From positions 248,001 through 312,000 of the forward strand of contig CAVQYC010000004.1 in NCBI GenBank assembly GCA_963717985.1: DNA of 64,000 nt, in the 5' to 3' direction. Below the pieces are notes generated by a model. It was not told the DNA's origin. It did not search any database and saw only the letters and a list, made by a program, of their open reading frames with translations. Source of the DNA: BOG-1155 sp963717985 (lineage in GTDB: Bacteria; Desulfobacterota; Syntrophorhabdia; Syntrophorhabdales; WCHB1-27). Shown piece after piece: positions 25,642 through 35,863 of this stretch (its first letter is position 1; each line of letters opens with the position of its first letter). The position numbers and the translations under genes were made by a program.

Positions 25642-28600
25642 TCATTCCCTGCCGGTCACGCGCCTCACAACCTTTGCGTCCACGTAGGCGATAATGCCCT
25701 CTACGCGCCTGTCCTTGTAGACTTCGCCCATGATGCCCAGGTAATTGGCCATCTGGGCAATGTGCTTTTCCCCGTCGACTTCCGCCCTTCCTGTCTTGTA
25801 CTCGATCACCGTGACTACTTCCGGGTCGACAATGACCCTGTCCACCCGGAAGAGACGACCTTGGCTATCGGCCAGCTCCTGCTCTTTCATTACCACCCTG
25901 CCCGGTCGCCGCTCGTACCATCCGGCAATCGGCTCATCCTTGAGAAATGCGGCTATCGTCTCCTTAAGACTGTCCGGGGCCGCATCGGCACCGGTTTCCG
26001 CCCGCATTACGGGGATGATCTCATCGAGCCTTGATGCGATACCACCGTCCGCGTAGTCGATCAGGGAAAGGATCCTGTGGACCATCTCTCCCCTCTTCTT
26101 TTCCTCAAACCGCAGGGGTTCTACGGAAGGCGGAGGAGCCTCCGGCGCAAGGGCGTGGTGAAACCCCTCGACGGATCCGTCCGCGTCCGCCTTTTCTTCT
26201 TCTTTCGCCTTTCCGGCGAACACGTCCGGGGGCGCCCCGCTGCAAGAGGCCGTGTCTTCAGGAAAAAGAGTGAAGGGGAACGAGTCCTTTTCGCCCTTGA
26301 CGCCAATGACGTACAGCTCGGCGCCCGCCCTGGTAAAGGCCACATAGAGGCTGTTAAGCCTCGCCACCATCGCTTTCGTCTCCTCTTCCTCATAACGCCT
26401 TTCGAACTCGTCCTCTGCCCACAGCATGCCTTTCTTCAGACGCAGCAAGGTAACCGACTCTTCACCCTCCTGCACTATATAGCGGAACCCCTTGTTTCTC
26501 TCCCCATAGAGGAGCAGTATCACCACCGGGAAGCCCAGCCCCTTTGCCTTGTGCACGGTCATCACCTTCACCGCGTCGATCCCGTGGGGGATATCCAGAT
26601 TCCAGTCGGCCTCGTCGCCGCCCTCCGGCAGGGCGAACTGGAGAAAACGTCTCAGGGTGCTGCCGCCTTTTACCTCGAGGTCCTTGACCACTTCGAGTAT
26701 ACGCGCCAGCGCCGCCTCCTCCGGCACGTGTTGGCTGAACACCTCGAACACCCGATATATCTCGACGACCAGGTCATAAAGGGGGAGATAACCGGAGAGC
26801 CGGAAAAGCCGGTCGAAATAGCCGTCCCACACCGTGCCCATCTCCTCCTGGAAGACCTTGTAGAGCGGCCTGCTCCGGCTGCGCCGGTTCCTGAAGCACA
26901 TGTCATGGAGAGCGGCGCGGTCGACTTTAATAGCGTGCTTCTCAAGGACGGTCCGCAAGGTGTCGCCGAGGATGAACGTCGCGAAGGACAGGTTGTCGAG
27001 GGGCGAATCAAGAAACGTGAGAAGCGCGACGATTTCCCCGGTGATCTTCCGGCCCCTTATGTCGAGGCTGCTGTAGGAGACAAAGGGCACCCCTTTTGCG
27101 TTGAGCCAGGTGGTAACCCGCACCACATCGTCGTTCCTGGGCGCAAGGATCGTGACGTCCGAGTAATGGTACCCCCTCTCAAGAAGGGAATCCAGGAGCC
27201 GGTACACTTTCTCTTTCTCGGGGGGCTCACGGTCGTCCCTCCGGAGCATGCAGGTCTCGACGAACCCGCGCTGCTCCCGGCCCTTCCCGGCTACCTGTCT
27301 GTAGGCAAGGAGGCCACTTTCCTCGCCCGCCTTCCGGTAAGCCGGAAGCCCTGGAAGCATCCGTTGAAAGATTTGCTCGGTGAAAGCGATAATCGCGCCG
27401 TCGCTCCGGTAGTTTGTGTGAAGCTCCTCCACCCGCTGACGGGCGGAAGGAAACGGGTTTTGGGCCTCGACACCTCTCATGATCCTGTAGTCTGCATCTC
27501 TGAACCCGTAAATGGCCTGCTTCGTATCCCCCACCACGAAGAGGCTCCCCCCCTGGGAGAGAGAATTCTCTATCAAGGGCAAGAGATTACGCCACTGGAT
27601 GGGGGAGGTATCCTGGAACTCGTCAATGAGATAATGGAATATCACATCCCCGAGCCGGAAATAGACATCGGGCACCATATCGCTCTTCAGATATTCAGCA
27701 AGCCTTTTGTTGACGTCCTCGATGAATATCCGCCCTTCCTGTCTCTTCACGCGTTCCAAAATGGCGCTGAACGCCTCATACGTCCTGAGGTAGGGCGTAT
27801 AATAACTGCACGCGAAAAGCCGCGTGAGCGACGCGACATGCAGGCGCAACCGCTCCCATTCCTCCATGACCCGGCAGCATGCCTCCTGCTCTTCTGCCGC
27901 GCCCGGCTTGCATACGGGGGGCATCTTCATACCCCTCTCGAAGAGGTCCGCGAACCTCCCCGCCGACACATCCTTGCACAGGTTCCCGTAGGAGCTCGAT
28001 TTGCTCCTCGTCAGCCCTGATCCATCGATGAGCTTCTCCATCTCTTCTATCGAAGAGCATATATCCCTTTTTGCCGCTTCCGTGGCTTCGGAATAGTCGG
28101 CCCGGCTCACCGGCTTGCCGGCCGATGCGACCTTCCGGTATATCTCTTCTATCTCATGCAGGATCGCCCCCGTGGCTTCCCACGGATACGGTGCATCTCC
28201 GCCTGTGTTCTCCACGATAATATCGACTACTTCATCCATTAGCCTCCCTTCTTCCGTGCCCTCCCGCACCTTCCTCAAAAATAGATCGAAGGCGTGTCCC
28301 ATGAGGCCCTCGTTGCTCATGAGGATCTCGAAGTCGGGATTGTAGCCGAAGTCTATTGCGGAGGCTTTGAAGACCGTGGTCATGAAACTGTCTATTGTCT
28401 TTACCTGGAAATCGCTGTACCGCGACAACACAGCCTCTATCACCTCACCTGCCCTTGCTTTCAGGGCGGGTGAGGTGAGCGCAAGCTCCCGGCTGAAGTC
28501 GCTTACCACCTCTTTCTCCCCAAGATAGAGCTGCTTCAGCAAGGCCAGGATCCTCTCTTTCATCTCCCTGGCCGCATTATTGGAAAAGGTGATCGCGAGG

Positions 28601-28746
28601 ATGTTGTTCAGGTTGTTCTTCGCAACCGAGCGGGAGAGCAGAAAAAGGACGAAACGCCGGGCAAGGGCATAAGTCTTCCCCGAACCCGCGGATGCCCGGA
28701 GTACGTGAAAATGGGGGAACGTAAATGGTGTGTCGTCCGGTGACAT
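25642..28746 (-). CDS. UvrD/AddA-like helicase-nuclease subunit
   Basis: About 1034 residues from ATG 28746; an upstream ATG at 28797 is also possible. The superfamily 1 helicase motifs are clear: Walker A LRASAGSGKTYALARRF, Walker B YLIDEFQDTSPIQW, motif III FVVGDTKQAIYGFRDAD, motif IV-VI segments including MTVHKAKGLGFPVV and LNSLYVAFTRAG. The C-terminus carries a second nuclease domain (VDRVIVDPEVVTVIEYKTG) with the DxxxEYK pattern. It acts with the AddB-like neighbour in double-strand-break processing. The divergent kinase gene begins 239 bases away. Confidence 0.88.
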   Translation of the reverse strand: MSPDDTPFTFPHFHVLRASAGSGKTYALARRFVLFLLSRSVAKNNLNNILAITFSNNAAREMKERILALLKQLYLGEKEVVSDFSRELALTSPALKARAGEVIEAVLSRYSDFQVKTIDSFMTTVFKASAIDFGYNPDFEILMSNEGLMGHAFDLFLRKVREGTEEGRLMDEVVDIIVENTGGDAPYPWEATGAILHEIEEIYRKVASAGKPVSRADYSEATEAAKRDICSSIEEMEKLIDGSGLTRSKSSSYGNLCKDVSAGRFADLFERGMKMPPVCKPGAAEEQEACCRVMEEWERLRLHVASLTRLFACSYYTPYLRTYEAFSAILERVKRQEGRIFIEDVNKRLAEYLKSDMVPDVYFRLGDVIFHYLIDEFQDTSPIQWRNLLPLIENSLSQGGSLFVVGDTKQAIYGFRDADYRIMRGVEAQNPFPSARQRVEELHTNYRSDGAIIAFTEQIFQRMLPGLPAYRKAGEESGLLAYRQVAGKGREQRGFVETCMLRRDDREPPEKEKVYRLLDSLLERGYHYSDVTILAPRNDDVVRVTTWLNAKGVPFVSYSSLDIRGRKITGEIVALLTFLDSPLDNLSFATFILGDTLRTVLEKHAIKVDRAALHDMCFRNRRSRSRPLYKVFQEEMGTVWDGYFDRLFRLSGYLPLYDLVVEIYRVFEVFSQHVPEEAALARILEVVKDLEVKGGSTLRRFLQFALPEGGDEADWNLDIPHGIDAVKVMTVHKAKGLGFPVVILLLYGERNKGFRYIVQEGEESVTLLRLKKGMLWAEDEFERRYEEEETKAMVARLNSLYVAFTRAGAELYVIGVKGEKDSFPFTLFPEDTASCSGAPPDVFAGKAKEEEKADADGSVEGFHHALAPEAPPPSVEPLRFEEKKRGEMVHRILSLIDYADGGIASRLDEIIPVMRAETGADAAPDSLKETIAAFLKDEPIAGWYERRPGRVVMKEQELADSQGRLFRVDRVIVDPEVVTVIEYKTGRAEVDGEKHIAQMANYLGIMGEVYKDRRVEGIIAYVDAKVVRRVTGRE

Positions 28747-28984
28747 GGACGACCTAGGACCTCCGGCCTGCCGCGTCCCCTTCAAACTCGTAGACATAGA
28801 TTGTTCCGTACACCCTTCTATCTTACGCCAGGAGAGGAACGAAATCCACTCCGACCGGGGAAAGGAAGGAAGTGAGGTATTGACAGTTTTCACGGTTTTC
28901 ACGGTTTGTCTTGTAATGCAAAGGCATCGGTGGTAATGAATAAGGGGTAATGAGCCAGGGCTGAAATTAGCGGGAGATTTACCG

Positions 28985-30046
28985 GTGAACAAAAGAACAT
29001 TTATCGCCCTTACGATTGTATTTACCGGTGCATGCGCTTTTCTCTTCAACACCTTTTACAAGGAGGCCAAGAACACGGCAATCACGAAGCTGAATGAAGA
29101 GCAGATGATCCATGCAAAGCAGGCGGCCCGGGGAATCGAAGACTTCTTCGCAACGTGGACCCGAAGCTTGAGCTCTTTATCAAAGATGGATGAGGTCATC
29201 GATACCGACGCCGTCGGTAAACGCTATATGAAGCTTTACTATGAGGCCAATCAGGATCAGATCAGGTCGATCACCCGCCTGGATGAAAGAGGCGTAATAA
29301 TCTATAACTTCCCCCAAAGCAACTCCGTGGGAGCTGATATCTCAGGTCAGAAGCACGTGCGCGAGCTGCTACGGGATCACAAGCCGGTTATAAGCGATGT
29401 ATTCAGGGCAGTTGAGGGATTTGACGCGATTGCCCTCCATTTGCCGACCTTCAGGGGGTCTGAATTCAAAGGGTCAGTCGGAATACTGATAAACTTCGAA
29501 AGCCTCGCGAACCGCTATCTTGATGTGATAAAGATCGGCGAAACAGGATACGCCTGGGTTGTCAGCCGTGACGGGACGCAGCTTTACAGCCCGATACCAG
29601 GGCTCACCGGAAAATCCGTGTTTGAAAACATAAAGGATTCCCCTTCACGTTTAGTCATGGTGAACGATATGCTCAAGGGCCATGAAGGCACCGCAATATA
29701 CACCTTTGACAGAATAGGCGGCCGGAATGTCGGGCAAATTACGAAATACGCGACGTATATGCCGGTCCATGTCGGGAATACTTTCTGGTCTATCGCCGTG
29801 GCCTCTGCCGAACAGGATGTGCTTTCAGGCCTGAACTCTTTCAGGAACAAGCTGGTATTGGTGATCGGTGCCTTATTCATTTTTGGAATAGTGTTTTCAA
29901 CACTGGGGGCAAAGGCATGGTTTATAGTCAAAGAGGAAGAAAAGCGCAAACAGGCAGAAAGAAAGCTTCATGAAAGCGAACAGATCACAGAGAAGCTGCG
30001 GCTGCTGGTAGAAGGCGCTCAGGATTACGCCCTCTACATGATAGAT
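28985..30046 (+). pseudogene. Hybrid sensor histidine kinase, 5' part, cut by an insertion sequence
   Basis: The first 354 codons encode a short N-terminal membrane helix, an extracytoplasmic dCache sensor domain (about residues 40-290, with IGETGYAWVVSRDG), a second membrane helix near 300, a coiled linker and the start of a PAS domain (LVEGAQDYALYMID). The frame runs a few codons into the insertion sequence and stops at 30055. Start is GTG 28985 with GGGAG upstream. Excision of the element with one copy of ATAGAT joins this half in frame to 31892, giving about 1004 residues. Confidence 0.88.
30041..30046 (+). repeat. Left target-site duplication ATAGAT of the IS1182-family element
   Basis: ATAGAT directly precedes the left inverted repeat and recurs at 31886-31891 after the right one. 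Confidence 0.75.
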
Positions 30047-31885
30047 GATTCCTGAGAAGAAAGTGCCCTTTCTGAAAGGATCAATCGTCACCATCGTTGT
30101 GTTACCACCATCGTGAAGATGAACTTCTTAGGCAAGGACACGCTGACTATTTGGGCCAAGAATACCTTCATGCTAATACAAAGAGACGATATGCAGCCTT
30201 CCAGGGTCTTTTTCAAGGCCCAAGGGGCCTTGGCCCACCTCTTTATGTTGCAGGCGATCAGCTTGCATGCCACGGCAAAGCATACTTTTGCCAGCCGGCG
30301 CACCCGAAGTCTGCCGATTCCGTGCGCTCGTTTCAGTTCGGAGTTCGTTGCTTCGATCCCTGCACGAATCTTGTACCGGTCCTTCCATTCAGTGGTCTGC
30401 TGGATGGCATACATCTGATCCCGCAGGCGAAGCTCGGCAGTGATCTCCAGACGAAAGTCCCCGACCGTTTCACGGGCCTGGCAGCCTTTGTTGCGGTGGT
30501 TCGGAGCTCTTACCGGGCACCTATCGAGCATCGTGCACGATCGACAGGCGTTTCCGTCAAAGATCGCATGGAGAGAACGACGGGTGCTGTTGTTGCCGCT
30601 CAGTATGCGATGGTCTATGGGACTATTACCCATGGGACATCGGGTCACCAAACCTTCCGAGTCGAAGGAGAAAAGGTCTCTGCCCACGATATCGTCGGAG
30701 AGCCTGCTGCGGTTGACGGGCGTGACGAATTCGATACCTTGCTCTATGACCTTTGCCGCTGAAGGGACAGACGGATAACCGCCGTCGGCAAAGAGCGCTT
30801 CGGGCTTCAACCCGGCAGCCTCCAAACGTTCGATAACAGGAAGGGCCTTGCCGATGTCGGATCTGGCGGCGCCATGCACCTCATAGTCTGTGATGATTTC
30901 GGTTTTTCCGGTATTCTTGCACGTCTCCGTAACATGAAGGCTGTATCCCGGCCCTTTATGTCCGCAGGACGCATCCGGGTCGTAAGGGGATTGAAGGGTT
31001 GCTCCTTCACTCTTTTTCTTCACCTGGACCTTGGACGATTCTTGGTCTGAGGTGAATTCGCATTGTTCGGAGAAAAGGCGCTTCAACAATTGGTACGGCT
31101 CATTGCCTGTAAGTTCATTATCCTTCTCGAAGATAACAATAAGGTCATAGAGATACTGCGCCAGTTCTTCCAGCTTGATCTTCTGCTCGGCCGGACCCAA
31201 TCCGAACCAACCCTCGGGTTCGCTTGAATGCCATTCCTGAATTGCCTTCGGGACTCTCGACAATTGATCTTCATTCAGACTCTTGAGAAACTGGGTGAGC
31301 GTATTCGAGAATAGAGCCAATCTGCCTCGTACACGAATGTTCGAGATTATGTGGGTAGAATCAAGCCGCTGGCTGGAAGACGAGAGGCCAAGTTTGCTTA
31401 TCGCTGAATCTCTGATATTGTCGAATACATGGCGGACCAGCTTCATCTCCGGGTCTTTGGCGGCCAATCGCCTGCGGAACTCTACAAGAGAGCGACGGGA
31501 CAAATAATCTTCCTCATCGCTGACATCCAAGGCGTATCGCCACCGGGTGTCAAAGCTGAAGGTGTCGAGGGCCTCCTGGTCACTCAAGTTGCTCCACTCC
31601 TGAAGGAGACACAAACCCAAAAGACGCGCAACGCTGAAATTAGGCCGGCCTGTTGTGCCGTACAGAATCGCATAGCGATCTTCGTTCCTGAACAGGATTG
31701 GAAATACCTCGCCTCTAAACAGGTGAGCCCATGAAGACTCAAGACGGTTCCGCAAAGAGGGGGACACCTGCGTCTCCACGCCGAGTAGTTTTTGTTGAGG
31801 TGGTGTTTTCTTATACATGACATATTCTATCATTGTATGTAATTAAATACAATAGTTATTTGTGGAGAGTTACTTCTCAGGAATC
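30047..31885 (-). mobile_element. IS1182-family insertion sequence, intact
   Basis: A 1839-bp element with perfect 13-bp terminal inverted repeats (GATTCCTGAGAAG at 30047-30059, its complement at 31873-31885) and 6-bp target duplication ATAGAT. It encodes one full-length transposase and interrupts a histidine kinase gene whose frame is otherwise intact, so the insertion is probably recent. Confidence 0.88.
30088..31833 (-). CDS. IS1182-family transposase
   Basis: 581 residues (an internal ATG at 31818 could also start it). The N-terminal DUF772-type domain (GRPNFSVARLLGLCLLQEWS) and the DDE catalytic core (RLDSTHIISN, ALFADGGYPS, and the ATNSELKRAHGIGRLRVR region carrying the final Glu) match IS1182. 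A cysteine cluster CRSCTMLDRCP precedes the last catalytic segment, as is typical of the family. The gene fills nearly the whole element and shows no frameshift. Confidence 0.92.
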   Translation of the reverse strand: MIEYVMYKKTPPQQKLLGVETQVSPSLRNRLESSWAHLFRGEVFPILFRNEDRYAILYGTTGRPNFSVARLLGLCLLQEWSNLSDQEALDTFSFDTRWRYALDVSDEEDYLSRRSLVEFRRRLAAKDPEMKLVRHVFDNIRDSAISKLGLSSSSQRLDSTHIISNIRVRGRLALFSNTLTQFLKSLNEDQLSRVPKAIQEWHSSEPEGWFGLGPAEQKIKLEELAQYLYDLIVIFEKDNELTGNEPYQLLKRLFSEQCEFTSDQESSKVQVKKKSEGATLQSPYDPDASCGHKGPGYSLHVTETCKNTGKTEIITDYEVHGAARSDIGKALPVIERLEAAGLKPEALFADGGYPSVPSAAKVIEQGIEFVTPVNRSRLSDDIVGRDLFSFDSEGLVTRCPMGNSPIDHRILSGNNSTRRSLHAIFDGNACRSCTMLDRCPVRAPNHRNKGCQARETVGDFRLEITAELRLRDQMYAIQQTTEWKDRYKIRAGIEATNSELKRAHGIGRLRVRRLAKVCFAVACKLIACNIKRWAKAPWALKKTLEGCISSLCISMKVFLAQIVSVSLPKKFIFTMVVTQRW

Positions 31886-31891
31886 ATAGAT
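31886..31891 (+). repeat. Right target-site duplication ATAGAT of the IS1182-family element
   Basis: Second copy of ATAGAT, directly after the right inverted repeat. Confidence 0.75.
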
Positions 31892-33844
31892 GAACAGGGG
31901 TACGTCGTAAGCTGGAACCCCGGAGCCGAGCGGGTCAAAGGCTGGACGTCGCAGGAGATCATCGGCCGGCACTTCTCCTGCTTCTATCCGCAGGAATTAA
32001 TCGAGCAAGGCGGGCCGCAGCGGCAACTGGAGATTGCCGCCGCCACCGGGCAATATCAGGAGGAAGGGCAGCGTCTGCGCAAAAACGGATCGAGCTTCTG
32101 GGCCGATATCACCATCACCGCCCTGCGCGACGCCGACGGGCGTCTGCGCGGCTTCGCCAAACTCACGCGGGATATCACCGACCGCAGGCGGGCTGAGGAG
32201 GCCTTGCGCCAGAGCGAACAACGTTGGGCCACGACCCTTTCGAGCATCGGCGATGCGGTAATTGCCACCGACGTTGAAGGAAAGATCGTGTTCATGAACG
32301 CCGTGGCGGAAGCTTTGACCGGCCGGACGCTCCGCGATGCCTTAACGATGCCGGTAATAGAGGTCTTCAACATCGTCAACGAGCAGACCCGCCGACGGGC
32401 TGAAAACCCTGTCGCGAAGGTGCTCCGGGAAGGAATGATTGTTGGTCTCGCCAATCATACCATCCTCGTACGGCAAGACGGAACGGAAGTCCCCATCGAC
32501 GATAGCGGTGCGCCCATAAGGGACGCGGATGGCAAGACCATGGGTGTCGTGCTCGTTTTTCGCGACATCACCGAACGGAGGCGCACCGAGGAGGCTTTGC
32601 GGGAGGTCCGCGACGACCTGGAGAAGCGCGTTGAAGAACGCACTGCCGAGCTGCAGCAGGCCTATGATAAGCTAATTGAGGAGACAAGGGAACGGGCTCA
32701 GGTCGAAGCTCAACTCCGGCAGGCGCAGAAGATGGAGGCCCTCGGAACGCTGGCCGGAGGCATTGCCCACGATTTCAACAACATGCTGGCGGCGATTATC
32801 GGGTTTTCTGAAATAGCCGCAGGGAGACTTCCCGAAAAATCAGGGGTGCAGCGCCAGATAAGCAGAATTCTCGAAGCAGGCCTGAGGGGCCGGGACCTGG
32901 TAAAGCAGATGCTCACCTTTTCCCGGCAGACCGAGCAGGAGAAGAAGCCGTTGCTGGTGGGCAGCATCGTGAAAGAGACCGTCAAGCTCTTGCGGGCTTC
33001 CATACCGGCGACCATTCGCATCAGAGTCAACGTGAAAGGCGAGTCCAGTCTGATTTTGGGCGATCCGGCGCAAATGCAGCAAATTCTCATGAACCTGTGC
33101 ACTAACGCCGCCCATGCGATGCGGGAAAAGGGAGGGAGTCTGGAGATCGACCTGAACGATTTCAGCGTCTCCCCGTCGAATAGCGACCCCCCCGGGATTA
33201 AGCTCGGCCTCTACGTGCGGCTGACTGTCCGCGATACGGGCACCGGGATATCCCCCGACATCATGGACAAGATGTTCGACCCCTTCTTCACGACGAAGAA
33301 GTTGGGAGAAGGGACGGGCCTCGGTCTCTCCGTCGTCCATGGCATCGTGAAGCAACACGACGGCTATATTACGGTCGAGAGTGAACCGGGCAAGGGATCC
33401 ACGTTCACCGTGTACCTGCCAAAGATCAGCGAAGCATCGGAAACAAATGCGGGCGATGACGACGAGGTCCCCACCGGCACCGAGCGGATCCTCTTCGTCG
33501 ATGACGAAGAAGCCCTCGTGGAGATGGGTGAAGACATACTCGCCGAGCTCGGCTACGAGGTGACATCCCGGATGAGCAGCAAGGAGGCCCTTGCGCTCTT
33601 CAAACTGGACCCATCCCGGTTCGATCTTGTCATTACGGACCAAACCATGCCCGAGATGACGGGCCTTGAGCTTGCGAAAGAACTCCTCTCTATCAAGGCC
33701 GACCTGTCCGTCATCCTGTGCACCGGCTTCAGCCATCTGGTCGATGCCGACAAGGCCATGGCAACAGGTATCGATGCCTTTGCCACGAAACCCCTGACGA
33801 AGAGGGAGATTGGAAGGATCATCAGGGACGTGTTGGAAGGGTAA
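31892..33844 (+). pseudogene. Hybrid sensor histidine kinase, 3' part, separated by an insertion sequence
   Basis: Encodes the rest of the kinase: completion of the first PAS domain (GYVVSWNPGAERVKGW), a second PAS domain, a coiled segment, HisKA with phosphoacceptor His in GGIAHDFNNMLA, HATPase with N-box LMNLCTNAAHAM and G-boxes DTGTGI and GLGLSVV, and a C-terminal receiver with Asp in VITDQTMPEMTG. A fortuitous GTG at 31862 inside the element could express this part as a soluble kinase of about 660 residues, without the sensor domain. Confidence 0.88.
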
Positions 33845-33850
33845 AAGCTT

Positions 33851-33878
33851 GGGTAAAAGGCACGAGATGTGGCGTGCC
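33851..33878 (-). terminator. Terminator after the P-II gene
   Basis: On the minus strand GGCACG (33873-33878) pairs with CGTGCC (33859-33864), followed by TTTTACCC. It sits between convergent genes, 7 bases from the P-II stop. Confidence 0.5.
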
Positions 33879-33884
33879 GCGGCG

Positions 33885-34226
33885 TTAACCGATGGCTGTC
33901 ACGCCCCGCTCCTCCGTCCTTATGCGGATGCATTCCTCCAGGGGCATCACAAATATTTTGCCATCGCCGATCTCGCCCGTCTTCCCGCCTTTGATAATGG
34001 CCTTGATTGTCGGTTCGACGAAATTGTCATTCACGGCAATCAGGAGCTGAACTTTTCTCAAGAGATTTCCCATCTCCCTGGCGCCGCGATAGACCTCGGT
34101 GACGCCCATTTGACGACCGTGCCCGAGTACCTCGCTCACGGTTATAAGGTTCACGTCCACCTTGTAGAGCTCCTGTTTCACCGCCTCCAGTCTGTCCGGT
34201 TTTATGATGGCAATGATCACTTTCAT
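33885..34226 (-). CDS. P-II nitrogen regulatory protein (GlnK/GlnB family)
   Basis: 113 residues, the full length of the family. Signatures are MKVIIAIIKPDRLEAVKQEL at the N-terminus and the C-terminal GGKTGEIGDGKIFV loop that binds ATP. The T-loop reads MGVTEVYRGAREMGNL: Tyr46 is present, but position 51, the uridylylation site in enterobacterial GlnB/GlnK, is Glu. Control by uridylylation is therefore unlikely; ligand binding alone may suffice. It is divergent from an ammonium transporter gene, the usual GlnK-AmtB partnership. Confidence 0.92.
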   Translation of the reverse strand: MKVIIAIIKPDRLEAVKQELYKVDVNLITVSEVLGHGRQMGVTEVYRGAREMGNLLRKVQLLIAVNDNFVEPTIKAIIKGGKTGEIGDGKIFVMPLEECIRIRTEERGVTAIG

Positions 34227-34633
34227 TTTTGTCCTCCTAGTCCAAAAAAGTATATGCCTTCCCGTTATACTGTCTCAGGTCCGGGCTCATGATTTCGTCC
34301 TTTTCATTGAGGTACTAACCGAGATGTGCCTGCCGGATGGTGCCCAAGACCATCTTCCATACCCTCATACGCTACATGTTTTATTGGGTGGAGTCAATTG
34401 ATTGTTACGATGACTGTGGATAAAGATGGTCTTTTCGGTTACCATAAGCCGCTTATTACAACTTGTATTACGGGAGTTTTATCTCAGACCGGAAGGTTGA
34501 CACGCTGATGTGTCACGAAGTAATGGTGTTTCCCAAAAAGGGAAGCACTTTTTTGTGTCGGGGATGGCCCAGGTGGAATGTTTCTCGCACGGGGAGCGGG
34601 AGATTCCATACTATTACTTCGGGAGGAGAGGGA
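34227..34633. other. Intergenic region between glnK-like and amt genes
   Basis: No gene seen. CGAAGTAAT (34516-34524) recurs inverted at 34613-34621, ending immediately before the amt ribosome binding site, so a long-range stem could mask it. I found no clear sigma-54 -24/-12 promoter. Confidence 0.5.
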
Positions 34634-35863
34634 ATGGTGAGCGCAGGAGATACGGCGTGGGTGTTGACGTGCACCGGGTTGGTTATGCTTATGACCCCGG
34701 GACTCGCCTTTTTTTATGGCGGGATGGTAAGGCGCAAGAACATACTAGGTATTTTGATGCAGTGTTTTGTGGTGCTCTGCGTCTTGACGCTGCAATGGGC
34801 CCTCTTCGGCTACAGTCTTTCCTTTTCGCCCTGGAGCAAGTTTATCGGCAACCTGAGCTGGGTCGGTCTTCAAGGCGTGGGAGCCGCCCCGTACCCTGAC
34901 TACGCGCCGACGATCCCGCACGAGGCGTTTATGATCTTTCAGGCCATGTTCGCTATTATTACGCCTGCCCTGATCATCGGCGCTTTTGCGGAGCGGATGA
35001 AGTTTTCGGCTTTTCTCATTTTTACCATACTCTGGGCTACCTTCGTCTACGACCCGGTCTGCCATTGGGTCTGGGGCGCGGGCGGATGGCTCAAAGAGCT
35101 TGGAGTGATCGATTTTGCCGGGGGGAGCGTTGTCCACATCAATGCGGGTATCGCCGCCCTGGTGACCGCCGTGGTGATTGGGCGAAGGAACGGGTACAGC
35201 GGCAGCCCCGTACCGCCTCATAACCTGCCCTTCACGGTGCTCGGAACCGCCCTGCTCTGGTTCGGCTGGTTCGGCTTCAATGCGGGAAGCGCGCTTGCGG
35301 CAAACGGCCTGGCCGTTCATGCCCTCGTGGTCACTCACATAGGCGCGGCGACTGCGGGGTTGACCTGGGCGCTTCTTGAATGGGTTTTCACGGGCAAACC
35401 GACCGTGTTCGGGACAATCACGGGCTCCATCGCGGGCCTTGCGACGATCACCGCTGCGTCAGGCTTCGTCGGCGTCTTCCCGGCCATGGCCATAGGTTTT
35501 ATCGCAAGCATCGTCTGCTTCGTGTGCGTCAGCATAGTGAAACCAAAACTCGGCTATGACGATTCGCTCGATGCCTTCGGCGTTCACGGCATAGGCGGCA
35601 TCCTCGGCATGATCACGACAGGCATTTTCGCTTCCAAAGCGATAAATGGCGCGGGACCGGACGGCCTCGTTTTTGGCAATGTCCATTTGTTCCTGGTGCA
35701 GTGTTTCGCCGTGCTCGTGGTGGCTGTATACAGTCTGGCCGCCACATTCATTATTTGCAAGGTAGTCGACCTCCTCGTCGGAGTCCGCGTACCATTGAAA
35801 GAGGAGATCATCGGGCTTGACCTTACCCAGCATCATGAAACCGCGTATACGGTCATGGAGTAA
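34634..35863 (+). CDS. amt: Ammonium transporter (Amt family)
   Basis: 409 residues, about eleven membrane helices. The family core is well conserved: TPGLAFFYGGMVRRKN near the N-terminus, VCHWVWGAGGWL, DFAGGSVVHINAGIAALV (signature with the pore His), LLWFGWFGFNAGSAL and DAFGVHGIGGILGMI with the second pore His. It imports ammonium across the inner membrane and is normally plugged by the P-II protein encoded divergently next to it. Start ATG 34634 has GGAGGAGAGGGA upstream; the frame is open further upstream but not family-like. Confidence 0.95.
   Translation: MVSAGDTAWVLTCTGLVMLMTPGLAFFYGGMVRRKNILGILMQCFVVLCVLTLQWALFGYSLSFSPWSKFIGNLSWVGLQGVGAAPYPDYAPTIPHEAFMIFQAMFAIITPALIIGAFAERMKFSAFLIFTILWATFVYDPVCHWVWGAGGWLKELGVIDFAGGSVVHINAGIAALVTAVVIGRRNGYSGSPVPPHNLPFTVLGTALLWFGWFGFNAGSALAANGLAVHALVVTHIGAATAGLTWALLEWVFTGKPTVFGTITGSIAGLATITAASGFVGVFPAMAIGFIASIVCFVCVSIVKPKLGYDDSLDAFGVHGIGGILGMITTGIFASKAINGAGPDGLVFGNVHLFLVQCFAVLVVAVYSLAATFIICKVVDLLVGVRVPLKEEIIGLDLTQHHETAYTVME

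Noticed and set aside
26077..28020. Long plus-strand open frame opposite the AddA-like helicase
   Set aside because: Antisense to clear helicase motifs; composition is shadow-like and there is no ribosome binding site.
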